60,000 bases of DNA. Origin: Strigamia acuminata (lineage: Eukaryota; Arthropoda; Chilopoda; Geophilomorpha; Linotaeniidae). The stretch is taken from NCBI GenBank assembly GCA_949358305.1, contig CASHSZ010000004.1, forward strand, positions 1 to 60,000, read 5' to 3'. This document shows positions 33,381-46,100 of the stretch, one piece after another (position 1 is the first letter of the stretch; each line of letters opens with the position of its first letter). The notes under the pieces were generated by a model. It had not been told where the DNA came from and ran no database searches. It saw nothing but the letters and a program-made list of their open reading frames with translations. A program made the translations under genes and the position numbers.

Positions 33381-36327
33381 AGAAAAAATTCAAGTATCGA
33401 TAATCAAAAATACGAAATAAGTTCGTGGACTGACCACAAACGAAAAAATAATTTAACTTTAAGTGACAAATTATCAAAATTAATCAAATACCGAAAGAAA
33501 AATTAACTTCAAAACACGTGGTCGAAAAGCACATGGCCGACCATGACGCCATCTTGTGTTAGACGAAAGAATCTCTACAAAAATATGACAAATTAATCAA
33601 CGATCCTAATATATTTATTAATATTCTAATATTTAGGACGGATATCGCACTACGTGGGGGCAAATCGACCCGAAAAGAGTTTCCGCAGGCAGCTTATGGC
33701 GCGAAGTAATCCCCATACTGTTCCGACAAGCGCTCGAAGAAGCGGTCGACTTTGAACCATGGAAAATTCGCCTTTTATTGTCCCGTGCGATCAGCCGCTA
33801 CTGGTCCAGCCAGCAAACGTTGATCCACTACATGCCGCGCCAATATCAAGCAGCTTTACGGGCAGTTATCTCGAGAAATATGGACCCGCCAGCGCCAATC
33901 CCGAATCCACTAATCCGAGCCGCCTTTCCTGACGACCAGCGAGGATGGGACGTTTACGAACAATGGCGCGACGCCGAAACAGATGAAGAAAAACACCAGA
34001 TCCATATGGCATATTACGAAGAAGTAAGGCGGACCGCACGTGACGAGGTTTTCAATTATCTACAGCCGGACGGTTACTCGACCGAGGAAATCAGGTTTTG
34101 GCTCCTTCAGATCCGCGAAGACCGGCCCGACCGCCCAGATTGGAGACCGAGACACGGTTTCATCACCTCGCAACGAGCAATGCATCAATTGCATTTTTTG
34201 GGCTTCTTTGGTCGCAAACGCCAGAAAGCCGAGAAACGTCTCTCCAACGAGCACGACGAAGCAGGCTGCTCAGCGAAGAAACAATGCCTGGACAAGCCAA
34301 GCACTTCCAGCAGCGCGCAGAATAAGAAACCCGCGACAGAGAAACGCCTGGCCAAACCAAGCGCTCTCTCTCGCCTGGGAAAGACGGAGGCCCCACAAAC
34401 ATCGCGATTTCAATCCAGGGACGCCCCGTCAACCAGCCGAAGAAGAGAAAATGTGCGCGAACGCCCCGACCGTCGAGAGGATCAACGCAGACGCGATAGG
34501 AACCAAGAAAATTGGGACGATTATCGTAGAAATTACTTCCGACGGCGGGAAGAAAACAAGGAATCCTGGAATAGACATCGAGAGGAGTTCCTACGCGAAC
34601 GTGATGAGAAAGCCCGACGTGAACGAGAGAACCTCCGGTTACAGGACGAACGAAGAAGGAGAGGATCGGAGAGTCGCGCACGTTCATGGAAAGCGTATCG
34701 CGAAGAGGAATTACGACAGCGAGATAGGAGACGCTGTGAAGTCATCAAATCGATTTGGGACAGTCCCGAACCGATGAAGATTGACGACGAAGTGATTATC
34801 GACGAGGTCCCCGAGCAGAAGAAGATGTATACTCAGGCGGATCTCCTCGCGGTGGTTATGAAATACCAACAAATGCAGCCGAAACCAGTCTACCGCCCGA
34901 CTCCCTCGACCGCCTCGAGTCTAGAGACGGCGCCAAGTGCTTTCATCAAGCCGGAACTCTCACAGACGAGAAGCGTAACATCCAGCGTCAGCCTCCCAAG
35001 CGCCTTTCGCAAGAAAGTGATAATCGGCGCACCGACACTGAGTTCTGAAGAACAACTCAGACATCGAGAAGCTCGCTTTGGACCGACCAAAGTCGAACCT
35101 CTCCCAACTATCCCCGAAGCCTCAACTTCAACGAGAACTCCAATCGTTTGGGACAAGCCCGAACCGGAAAAATCAAGACGTCTGGTCAGATCTGTGCCTC
35201 AGCCAACGACATCCACGGGACCCAATCCGATGTTGCCAGCCCCAGCAGTCATCCAAGCCTCGACTCCAATCAACCCTTCGGAGGTAACGTTGCAACAGTT
35301 TCTGGAGGTAACGACCGTGGAGCAAGCTAGAGCGCTTTTGTGCGAGATGGACTCCTACCAACAAAACGTGATCCAAAACGTCATCACGAACCTTCAGCGG
35401 ATCTCAATTGAATATACGCAGAACAAAAATCGGGATCATCCAAATTGGAATACGAGGATCGTGGTTGCCATTACCGACTTGATGTCGATTTTGCTGGCCG
35501 CCGCCACCTTCCGAAACGCACGTGTTGCTGTAGCAGCCTGGATCGTGGTGGCCCACGAGGGTTTCCAAGTTCCGCCGGCTCTCGTAGACAGCTGGACACG
35601 TCTGGTGCCCTCTGCGGCAGTAATTCGAGCCCAAATGGTGGCCCAGGACCCGGATCCAGAGGCCTCCTACCAGAACGTTCGAGCGATAATTCAACGCTCG
35701 CTCCCGTCACCTTCGGCGGCCACGCCAACCGCAGAGGCTCCGGTTCCCAGGGATCCGACGCCTCCTCCTCCGCCTCCGCCGAGGGAGAAGGGACCCTCCG
35801 AGCCACTGGCCGAACCAGTCCCGCTCAAGAAGAAGGAACCCAAGAAAAAGATGCTCCTCCCAAAGTCGAGCAAGAAGGTTCCAAAGACGACAGAGCCTCA
35901 AATCGCCGCCAGACTCAGGATGTACTTCCCAGGGTTGTCCTTTACGAAGGACACGGAGGCAAAACTACTCCAGTCTCCAGATCGTGGCTATTCTCTTTAC
36001 GTCTGGATGAAGGACGCTATCGAAGCCGGAGCCGGAGGCGAGCGCTTCATCCAACATCAACGACTACTCCGAGCCCATCGCGCACCAACCAGCATCGCCG
36101 AGGCCCAAAGAATCCACCACACCAATCAAGGTATGTCGGCCTTCCTGCCACCAATTTGGGCCCACGAACGAACGGGAAATCCGCTGGAAGCGCCGGGACA
36201 CCTACGTTTCTACTTGAATGAGAGCGAAGACCCCTCGGACTACTCTTCAAGACTGACCACATCTCCCAACCTGGACGAACCAAGTTCGGAAGATAAGCCG
36301 AGTTATGCCGATAACTTGAAGAAATAA
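33193..36327 (+). CDS. Third ORF in env position, two exons (33193-33345, 33637-36327), unknown function
   Basis: Predicted 947 residues from a 51-codon acidic first exon joined in frame to an 896-codon second exon. Exon 2 is open right up to the acceptor AG and needs no start of its own. No signal peptide or clear transmembrane helix is seen, so it is not an ordinary envelope protein. Exon 2 begins with a Trp-rich globular-looking part (~150 residues), then a very Arg/Glu-rich charged segment, a Ser/Pro/Thr-rich region, a more hydrophobic helical domain (around 35300-35650), a run of seven prolines, a Lys-rich patch resembling a nuclear localisation signal, and a ~140-residue C-terminal part. 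I do not recognise a family. It could be a structural, RNA-binding or host-interaction protein of the element. Confidence 0.75.
33346..33636 (+). other. Predicted 291-bp phase-0 intron in ORF3
   Basis: GAC|GTAAGT at the 5' end matches the donor consensus. A branch-like CTAAT at 33626-33630 and TTTAG|GAC form the acceptor. The intron starts and ends between complete codons, and removing it joins two frames that are otherwise closed (the exon 2 frame has TAG at 33634-33636, which is the acceptor itself). A run of more than 25 A lies just inside the donor. Retention in the DNA copy means the genomic RNA escapes this splice. Confidence 0.75.
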
Positions 36328-36526
36328 GTAATTAGAAATCGTGACGAGAAGACTGTCTTCTCCAAACTAGGAAATTATTATTATTTGTTTGCGTATCAAT
36401 TATTTAAGAATGTAAAATATTTTATGCACCATTCATCATCATTTAAATAAAAAGATTATTTTATGATTAGATATTGTTCCTCCTTTTATTTAAGGGACCC
36501 CGATGATTTATTCTCGGGGAGGGACG
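36328..36526 (+). other. 3' untranslated region with hairpins and polypurine tract
   Basis: About 200 nt. GAGAAGAC/GTCTTCTC (36346-36353 with 36355-36362) is a near-perfect palindrome, and AGTTAT/ATAACT (36301-36306 with 36311-36316) lies just before the stop codon. AATAAA occurs near 36447. CCCCGA/TCGGGG (36498-36503 with 36514-36519) overlaps the purine-rich GGGGAGGGACG (36516-36526), the probable plus-strand primer, directly before the LTR. Confidence 0.7.
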
Positions 36527-37157
36527 TGTGGTGATTCGGCATCACCTGAAGAAGTAATTAGCGGTGATTATTGTGTTACTAATACTCGCCACTAGAGCGC
36601 GCTAGAAATACCGACTAGACTGACTAGTCTCGTGTTTCTGCGAACCTGCATAATCAGAAGGATTTGCATATGACGTCATTTCCGGTTAGTATATAACGCC
36701 GATACTTGACCGGAAACGATACTACAGTTACCACATTTCAGCAAGAGCACCATTTACCTCACCTTTCAGGCCGTTTCACGGATTGATCGAGGACCGGTGC
36801 CCGCTGACCATCTCAACTGTACAACAGCCACATTTATTTAGCGTAGCCAATCTACGCTAGAATAAATATTCGAACGATATTCGTTTAATTCGCACGAGAA
36901 AGCGAATTCTCGCGTGTTCATAATAACACGTGGAAATACCCTAGACAACAAACATAGACCACGCGTAGGACTAAACAATTGGATCCGCCATTGTTTAGCG
37001 GCAACTCGTATTCGCAGCCGAATCCGAGGACCAACACAGGAAACATCTTGACTTATATTTGTATTAGTAAGCGTGTTTTAATAAAGCAGTATTTGAAATA
37101 TATTGTATTCCCGAGTGTATTATTTATTATCTTTAACCACAAAGTCGAATCACGACA
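36527..37157 (+). repeat. 3' LTR of Ty3/gypsy element (631 bp)
   Basis: Same length as 25359-25989 and no difference found on reading the two. CRE at 36671-36678, TATATAA at 36690-36696, AATAAA at 37080-37085. Confidence 0.95.
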
Positions 37158-40100
37158 AACTGTGATGAGATCAAAAGTCTATTCTCCCAAATCATTGCTT
37201 GGATGTTGCTAAAACTTACATTGAAGCCTTCTACTAAGGTTTAAACACTATTTCAGAACATTCAGAGACATTGGTTTGTGGTGTTTGTGCTAAGTCAACT
37301 GTGATGTCAAATGGGATCAAAAGTTTATTCTTCCAAATCATTGTTTGGATGTTGCTAAAACTTACATTGAAGCCTTCTACTAAGGTTTAAACACTATTTC
37401 AGAACATTCAGAGACATTGGTCTTGTGATGTTTGTGCTAAGTCAACTGTGATGTCAAATGAGATCAAAAGTTTATTCTTTCAAATTACTGCTTGGATGTT
37501 GCTAACACTTACATTGAAGCCTTCTACTAAGGTTTAAACACTATTTCTAAACATTCAGAGACATTGGTCTTGTGGTGTTTGTGCTAAGTCAACTGTGACG
37601 TCAAATGAGATCAAAAGTTTATTCTTTCAAATTATTGCTTGGATGTTGCTAAAACTTACATTGAAGCTTTCTACTAAGGTTTAAACACTATTTCAGAACA
37701 TTCAGAGACATTGGTCTTGTGATGTTTGTGCTAAGTCAACTGTGATGAGATCAAAAGTCTATTCTCCAAAATCATTGCTTGGATGTTGCTAAAACTTACA
37801 TTGAAGCCTTCTACTAAGGTTTAAACACTATTTCAGAACATTCAGACACATTGGTCTTGTGGTGTTTGTGCTAAGTCAACTGTGACGTCAAATGAGATCA
37901 AAAGTTTATTCTTTCAAATTATTGCTTGGATGTTGCTAAAACTTACATTGAAGCTTTCTACTAAGGTTTAAACACTATTTCAGAACATTCAGAAACATTG
38001 GTCTTGTGATGTTTGTGCTAAGTCAACTGTGATGTCAAATGGGATCAAAAGTTTATTCTTCCAAATCATTGCTTGGATGTTGCTAAAACTTACATTGAAG
38101 CCTTCTACTAAGGTTTAAACACTATTTCAAAACATTCAGAGACATTGGTCTTGTGGTGTTTGTGCTAAGTCAACTGTGATGAGATCAAAAGTCTATTCTC
38201 CCAAATCATTGCTTAGATGTTGCTAAAACTTACATTGAAGCCGTCTACTAAGGTTTAAACACTATTTCAAAACATTCAGAGACATTGGTCTTGTGATGTT
38301 TGTGCTAAGTCAACTGTGATGAGATCAAAAGTCTATTCTCCCAAATCATTGCTTGGATGTTGCTAAAACTTACATTGAAGCCTTCTACTAAGGTTTAAAC
38401 ACTATTTCAGAACATTCAGAGACATTGGTTTGTGGTGTTTGTGCTAAGTCAACTGTGATGTCAAATGAGATCAAAAGTTTATTCTTTCAAATTATTGCTT
38501 GGATGTTGCTAACACTTACATTGAAGCCTTCTACTAAGGTTTAAACACTATTTCAGAACATTCAGAGACATTGGTCTTGTGATGTTTGTGCTAAGTCAAC
38601 TGTGATGAGATCAAAAGTCTATTCTCCCAAATCATTGCTTGGATGTTGCTAAAACTTACATTGAAGCCTTCTACTAAGGTTTAAACACTATTTCAGAACA
38701 TTCAGAGACATTGGTTTGTGGTGTTTGTGCTAAGTCAACTGTGATGTCAAATGAGATCAAAAGTTTATTCTTTCAAATTATTGCTTGGATGTTGCTAACA
38801 CTTACATTGAAGCCTTCTACTAAGGTTTAAATACTATTTCTAAACATTCAGAGACATTGGTCTTGTGGTGTTTGTGCTAAGTCAACTGTGATGAGATCAA
38901 AAGTCTATTCTCCCAAATCATTGCTTGGATGTTGCTAAAACTTACATTGAAGCCTTCTACTAAGGTTTAAACACTATTTCAGAACATTCAGAGACATTGG
39001 TTTGTGGTGTTTGTGCTAAGTCAACTGTGATGTCAAATGAGATCAAAAGTTTATTCTTTCAAATTATTGCTTGGATGTTGCTAAAACTAACATTGAAGCC
39101 TTCTACTAAGGTTTAAACACTATTTCAGAACATTCAGAGACATTGGTCTTGTGGTGTTTGTGCTAAGTCAACTGTGATGAGATCAAAAGTCTATTTTCCC
39201 AAATCATTTCTTGGATGTTGCTAAAACTTACATTAAAGCTTTCTACTAAGGTTTAAACACTATTTCAGAACATTCAGAGACATTGGTCTTGTGATGTTTG
39301 TGCTAAGTCAACTGTGATGAGATCAAAAGTCTATTCTCCCAAATCATTGCTTGGATGTTGCTAAAACTTACATTAAAGCTTTCTACTAAGGTTTAAACAC
39401 TATTTCAAAACATTCAGAGACATTGGTCTTGTGATGTTTGTGCTAAGTCAACTGTGATGAGATCAAAAGTCTATTCTCCCAAATCATTGCTTGGATGTTG
39501 CTAAAACTTACATTAAAGCTTTCTACTAAGGTTTAAACACTATTTCAAAACATTCAGAGACATTGGTCTTGTGATGTTTGTGCTAAGTCAACTGTGATGA
39601 GATCAAAAGTCTATTCTCCCAAATCATTGCTTAGATGTTGCTAAAACTTACATTGAAGCCGTCTACTAAGGTTTAAACACTATTTCAGAACATTTAGAGA
39701 CATTGGTCTTGTGGTGTTTGTGCTAAGTCAACTGTGATGAGATCAAAAGTCTATTTTCCCAAATCATTTCTTGGATGTTGCTAAAACTTACATTGAAGCC
39801 TTCTACTAAGGTTTAAACACTATTTCAGAACATTTAGAGACATTGGTCTTGTGGTGTTTGTGCTAAGTCAACTGTGATGAGATCAAAAGTCTATTTTCCC
39901 AAATCATTTCTTGGATGTTGCTAAAACTTACATTAAAGCTTTCTACTAAGGTTTAAACACTATTTCAAAACATTCAGAGACATTGGTCTTGTGATGTTTG
40001 TGCTAAGTCAACTGTGATAAGATCAAAAGTCTATTCTCCCAAATCATTGCTTGGATGTTGCTAAAACTTACATTAAAGCTTTCTACTAAGGTTTAAACAC

Positions 40101-43100
40101 TATTTCAAAACATTCAGAGACATTGGTCTTGTGATGTTTGTGCTAAGTCAACTGTGATGAGATCAAAAGTCTATTCTCCCAAATCATTGCTTGGATGTTG
40201 CTAAAACTTACATTGAAGCCTTCTACTAAGGTTTAAACACTATTTCAGAACATTCAGAGACATTGGTTTGTGGTGTTTGTGCTAAGTCAACTGTGATGTC
40301 AAATGGGATCAAAAGTTTATTCTTCCAAATCATTGTTTGGATGTTGCTAAAACTTACATTGAAGCCTTCTACTAAGGTTTAAACACTATTTCAGAACATT
40401 CAGAGACATTGGTCTTGTGATGTTTGTGCTAAGTCAACTGTGATGTCAAATGAGATCAAAAGTTTATTCTTTCAAATTACTGCTTGGATGTTGCTAACAC
40501 TTACATTGAAGCCTTCTACTAAGGTTTAAACACTATTTCTAAACATTCAGAGACATTGGTCTTGTGGTGTTTGTGCTAAGTCAACTGTGACGTCAAATGA
40601 GATCAAAAGTTTATTCTTTCAAATTATTGCTTGGATGTTGCTAAAACTTACATTGAAGCTTTCTACTAAGGTTTAAACACTATTTCAGAACATTCAGAGA
40701 CATTGGTCTTGTGATGTTTGTGCTAAGTCAACTGTGATGAGATCAAAAGTCTATTCTCCAAAATCATTGCTTGGATGTTGCTAAAACTTACATTGAAGCC
40801 TTCTACTAAGGTTTAAACACTATTTCAGAACATTCAGACACATTGGTCTTGTGGTGTTTGTGCTAAGTCAACTGTGACGTCAAATGAGATCAAAAGTTTA
40901 TTCTTTCAAATTATTGCTTGGATGTTGCTAAAACTTACATTGAAGCTTTCTACTAAGGTTTAAACACTATTTCAGAACATTCAGAAACATTGGTCTTGTG
41001 ATGTTTGTGCTAAGTCAACTGTGATGTCAAATGGGATCAAAAGTTTATTCTTCCAAATCATTGCTTGGATGTTGCTAAAACTTACATTGAAGCCTTCTAC
41101 TAAGGTTTAAACACTATTTCAGAACATTCAGAGACATTGGTCTTGTGATGTTTGTGCTAAGTCAACTGTGATGTCAAATGAGATCAAAAGTTTATTCTTT
41201 CAAATCATTGCTTGGATGTTGCTAAAACTTACATTAAAGCTTTCTACTAAAGTTTAAACACTATTTCAGAACATTCAGAGACATTGGTCTTGTGGTGTTT
41301 GTGCTAAGTCAACTGTGATGAGATCAAAAGTCTATTCTCCCAAATCATTGCTTAGATGTTGCTAAAACTTACATTGAAGCCGTCTACTAAGGTTTAAACA
41401 CTATTTCAAAACATTCAGAGACATTGGTCTTGTGATGTTTGTGCTAAGTCAACTGTGATGAGATCAAAAGTCTATTCTCCCAAATCATTGCTTGGATGTT
41501 GCTAAAACTTACATTGAAGCCTTCTACTAAGGTTTAAACACTATTTCAGAACATTCAGAGACATTGGTTTGTGGTGTTTGTGCTAAGTCAACTGTGATGT
41601 CAAATGAGATCAAAAGTTTATTCTTTCAAATTATTGCTTGGATGTTGCTAACACTTACATTGAAGCCTTCTACTAAGGTTTAAATACTATTTCTAAACAT
41701 TCAGAGACATTGGTCTTGTGGTGTTTGTGCTAAGTCAACTGTGATGAGATCAAAAGTCTATTCTCCCAAATCATTGCTTGGATGTTGCTAAAACTTACAT
41801 TAAAGCTTTCTACTAAGGTTTAAACACTATTTCAGAACATTCAGAGACATTGGTCTTGTGATGTTTGTGCTAAGTCAACTGTGATGAGATCAAAAGTCTA
41901 TTCTCCCAAATCATTGCTTGGATGTTGCTAAAACTTACATTAAAGCTTTCTACTAAGGTTTAAACACTATTTCAAAACATTCAGAGACATTGGTCTTGTG
42001 ATGTTTGTGCTAAGTCAACTGTGATGAGATCAAAAGTCTATTCTCCCAAATCATTGCTTGGATGTTGCTAAAACTTACATTAAAGCTTTCTACTAAGGTT
42101 TAAACACTATTTCAAAACATTCAGAGACATTGGTCTTGTGATGTTTGTGCTAAGTCAACTGTGATGAGATCAAAAGTCTATTCTCCCAAATCATTGCTTA
42201 GATGTTGCTAAAACTTACATTGAAGCCGTCTACTAAGGTTTAAACACTATTTCAGAACATTTAGAGACATTGGTCTTGTGGTGTTTGTGCTAAGTCAACT
42301 GTGATGAGATCAAAAGTCTATTTTCCCAAATCATTTCTTGGATGTTGCTAAAACTTACATTAAAGCTTTCTACTAAGGTTTAAACACTATTTCAAAACAT
42401 TCAGAGACATTAGTCTTGTGATGTTTGTGCTAAGTCAACTGTGATGAGATCAAAAGTCTATTCTCCCAAATCATTGCTTGGATGTTGCTAAAACTTATAT
42501 TAAAGCTTTCTACTAAGGTTTAAACACTATTTCAAAACATTCAGAGACATTGGTCTTGTGATGTTTGTGCTAAGTCAACTGTGATGAGATCAAAAGTCTA
42601 TTCTCCCAAATCATTGCTTGGATGTTGCTAAAACTTACATTGAAGCCTTCTACTAAGGTTTAAACACTATTTCAGAACATTCAGAGACATTGGTCTTGTG
42701 ATGTTTGTGCTAAGTCAACTGTGATGTCAAATGAGATCAAAAATTTATTCTTTCAAATTATTGCTTGGATGTTGCTAACACTTACATTGAAGCCTTCTAC
42801 TAAGGTTTAAACACTATTTCAGAACATTCAGAGACATTGGTCTTGTGATGTTTGTGCTAAGTCAACTGTGATGTCAAATGAGATCAAAAGTTTATTCTTT
42901 CAAATCATTGCTTGGATGTTGCTAAAACTTACATTAAATCCTTCTACTAAGGTTTAAACACTATTTCAGAACATTCAGAGACATTGGTCTTGTGATGTTT
43001 GTGCTAAGTCAACTGTGATGAGATCAAAAGTCTATTCTCCAAAATCATTGCTTGGATGTTGCTAAAACTTACATTGAAGCCTTCTACTAAGGTTTAAACA

Positions 43101-46100
43101 CTATTTCAGAACATTCAGACACATTGGTCTTGTGGTGTTTGTGCTAAGTCAACTGTGACGTCAAATGAGATCAAAAGTTTATTCTTTCAAATTATTGCTT
43201 GGATGTTGCTAAAACTTACATTGAAGCTTTCTACTAAGGTTTAAACACTATTTCAGAACATTCAGAAACATTGGTCTTGTGGTGTTTGTGCTAAGTCAAC
43301 TGTGATGAGATCAAAAGTCTATTCTCCCAAATCATTGCTTGGATGTTGCTAAAACTTACATTGAAGCCGTCTACTAAGGTTTAAACACTATTTCAGAACA
43401 TTTAGAGACATTGGTCTTGTGGTGTTTGTGCTAAGTCAACTGTGATGAGATCAAAAGTCTATTCTCCCAAATCATTGCTTGGATGTTGCTAAAACTTACA
43501 TTAAAGCTTTTTACTAAGGTTTAAACACTATTTCAAAACATTCAGAGACATTGGTCTTGTGATGTTTGTGCTAAGTCAACTGTGATGAGATCAAAAGTCT
43601 ATTCTCCTAAATCATTGCTTGGATGTTGCTAAAACTTACATTGAAGCCTTCTACTAAGGTTTAAACACTATTTCAGAACATTCAGAGACATTGGTTTGTG
43701 GTGTTTGTGCTAAGTCAACTGTGATGTCAAATGAGATCAAAAGTTTATTCTTTCAAATTATTGCTTGGATGTTGCTAACACTTACATTGAAGCCTTCTAC
43801 TAAGGTTTAAACACTATTTCTAAACATTCAGAGACATTGGTCTTGTGGTGTTTGTGCTAAGTCAACTGTGATGAGATCAAAAGTCTATTCTCCCAAATCA
43901 TTGCTTGGATGTTGCTAAAACTTACATTGAAGCCTTCTACTAAGGTTTAAACACTATTTCAGAACATTCAGAGACATTGGTTTGTGGTGTTTGTGCTAAG
44001 TCAACTGTGATGTCAAATGAGATCAAAAGTTTATTCTTTCAAATCATTGCTTGGATGTTGCTAAAACTTACATTAAAGCTTTCTACTAAGGTTTAAACAC
44101 TATTTCAGATTATTTAGAGACATTGGTCTTGTGATGTTTGTGCTAAGTCAACTGTGATGAGATCAAAAGTCTATTCTCCCAAATCATTGCTTGGATGTTG
44201 CTAAAACTTACATTAAAGCTTTCTACTAAGGTTTAAACACTATTTCAAAACATTCAGAGACATTGGTCTTGTGATGTTTGTGCTAAGTCAACTGTGACGT
44301 CAAATGAGATCAAAAGTTTATTCTTTCAAATTATTGCTTGGATGTTGCTAAAACTTACATTGAAGCTTTCTACTAAGGTTTAAACACTATTTCAGAACAT
44401 TCAGAAACATTGGTCTTGTGATGTTTGTGCTAAGTCAACTGTGATGTCAAATGGGATCAAAAGTTTATTCTTCCAAATCATTGCTTGGATGTTGCTAAAA
44501 CTTACATTGAAGCCTTCTACTAAGGTTTAAACACTATTTCAGAACATTCAGAGACATTGGTCTTGTGATGTTTGTGCTAAGTCAACTGTGATGTCAAATG
44601 AGATCAAAAGTTTATTCTTTCAAATCATTGCTTGGATGTTGCTAAAACTTACATTAAAGCTTTCTACTAAAGTTTAAACACTATTTCAGAACATTCAGAG
44701 ACATTGGTCTTGTGGTGTTTGTGCTAAGTCAACTGTGATGAGATCAAAAGTCTATTCTCCCAAATCATTGCTTAGATGTTGCTAAAACTTACATTGAAGC
44801 CGTCTACTAAGGTTTAAACACTATTTCAAAACATTCAGAGACATTGGTCTTGTGATGTTTGTGCTAAGTCAACTGTGATGAGATCAAAAGTCTATTCTCC
44901 CAAATCATTGCTTGGATGTTGCTAAAACTTACATTGAAGCCTTCTACTAAGGTTTAAACACTATTTCAGAACATTCAGAGACATTGGTTTGTGGTGTTTG
45001 TGCTAAGTCAACTGTGATGTCAAATGAGATCAAAAGTTTATTCTTTCAAATTATTGCTTGGATGTTGCTAACACTTACATTGAAGCCTTCTACTAAGGTT
45101 TAAATACTATTTCTAAACATTCAGAGACATTGGTCTTGTGGTGTTTGTGCTAAGTCAACTGTGATGAGATCAAAAGTCTATTCTCCCAAATCATTGCTTG
45201 GATGTTGCTAAAACTTACATTGAAGCCTTCTACTAAGGTTTAAACACTATTTCAGAACATTTAGAGACATTGGTCTTGTGATGTTTGTGCTAAGTCAACT
45301 GTGATGTCAAATGAGATCAAAAGTTTATTCTTTCAAATCATTGCTTGGATGTTGCTAAAACTTACATTAAAGCCTTCTACTAAGGTTTAAACACTATTTC
45401 AGAACATTCAGAGACATTGGTCTTGTGATGTTTGTGCTAAGTCAACTGTGATGAGATCAAAAGTCTATTCTCCAAAATTATTGCTTAAATGTTGCTAAAA
45501 CTTACATTGAAGCCTTCTACTAAGGTTTAAACACTATTTCAGAACATTCAGACACATTGGTCTTGTGGTGTTTGTGCTAAGTCAACTGTGATGTCAAATG
45601 GGATCAAAAGTTTATTCTTCCAAATCATTGCTTGGATGTTGCTAAAACTTACATTGAAGCCTTCTACTAAGGTTTAAACACTATTTCAGAACATTCAGAG
45701 ACATTGGTCTTGTGGTGTTTGTGCTAAGTCAACTGTGATGAGATCAAAAGTCTATTCTCCCAAATCATTGCTTGGATGTTGCTAAAACTTACATTGAAGC
45801 CGTCTACTAAGGTTTAAACACTATTTCAGAACATTTAGAGACATTGGTCTTGTGGTGTTTGTGCTAAGTCAACTGTGATGAGATCAAAAGTCTATTCTCC
45901 CAAATCATTGCTTGGATGTTGCTAAAACTTACATTAAAGCTTTTTACTAAGGTTTAAACACTATTTCAAAACATTCAGAGACATTGGTCTTGTGATGTTT
46001 GTGCTAAGTCAACTGTGATGAGATCAAAAGTCTATTCTCCTAAATCATTGCTTGGATGTTGCTAAAACTTACATTGAAGCCTTCTACTAAGGTTTAAACA

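Larger units (their letters stand above)
25359..37157 (+). mobile_element. Ty3/gypsy-type LTR retrotransposon with third ORF, complete
   Basis: An 11,799-bp element with 631-bp LTRs (TGTGGTG...CGACA), a tRNA-Pro-like primer site, gag, pol (protease, RT, RNase H, integrase in Ty3/gypsy order) and a large third gene in the env position. A purine-rich GGGGAGGGACG precedes the 3' LTR. There is a 4-bp target duplication. LTRs look identical and all frames are open, so it is young and possibly active. At almost 12 kb it is long for the family, mainly because of the 948-codon gag and the third gene. Base composition is clearly richer in G+C than the surrounding satellite. Confidence 0.95.

Noticed and set aside
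33778-33780. TTG as the start of the third gene
   Set aside because: The frame continues upstream to a splice acceptor at 33636, and an ATG-bearing exon joins it in phase.
34040-34777. Same-strand overlapping ORFs inside ORF3 (34040-34777, 35445-36221)
   Set aside because: Arg- and Ser-rich shadow frames produced by base composition in a stop-poor region; no start context or domain supports dual coding.
33193-36327. Envelope glycoprotein
   Set aside because: Position fits env, but no signal peptide, furin-like site or membrane anchor is visible and composition is highly charged.
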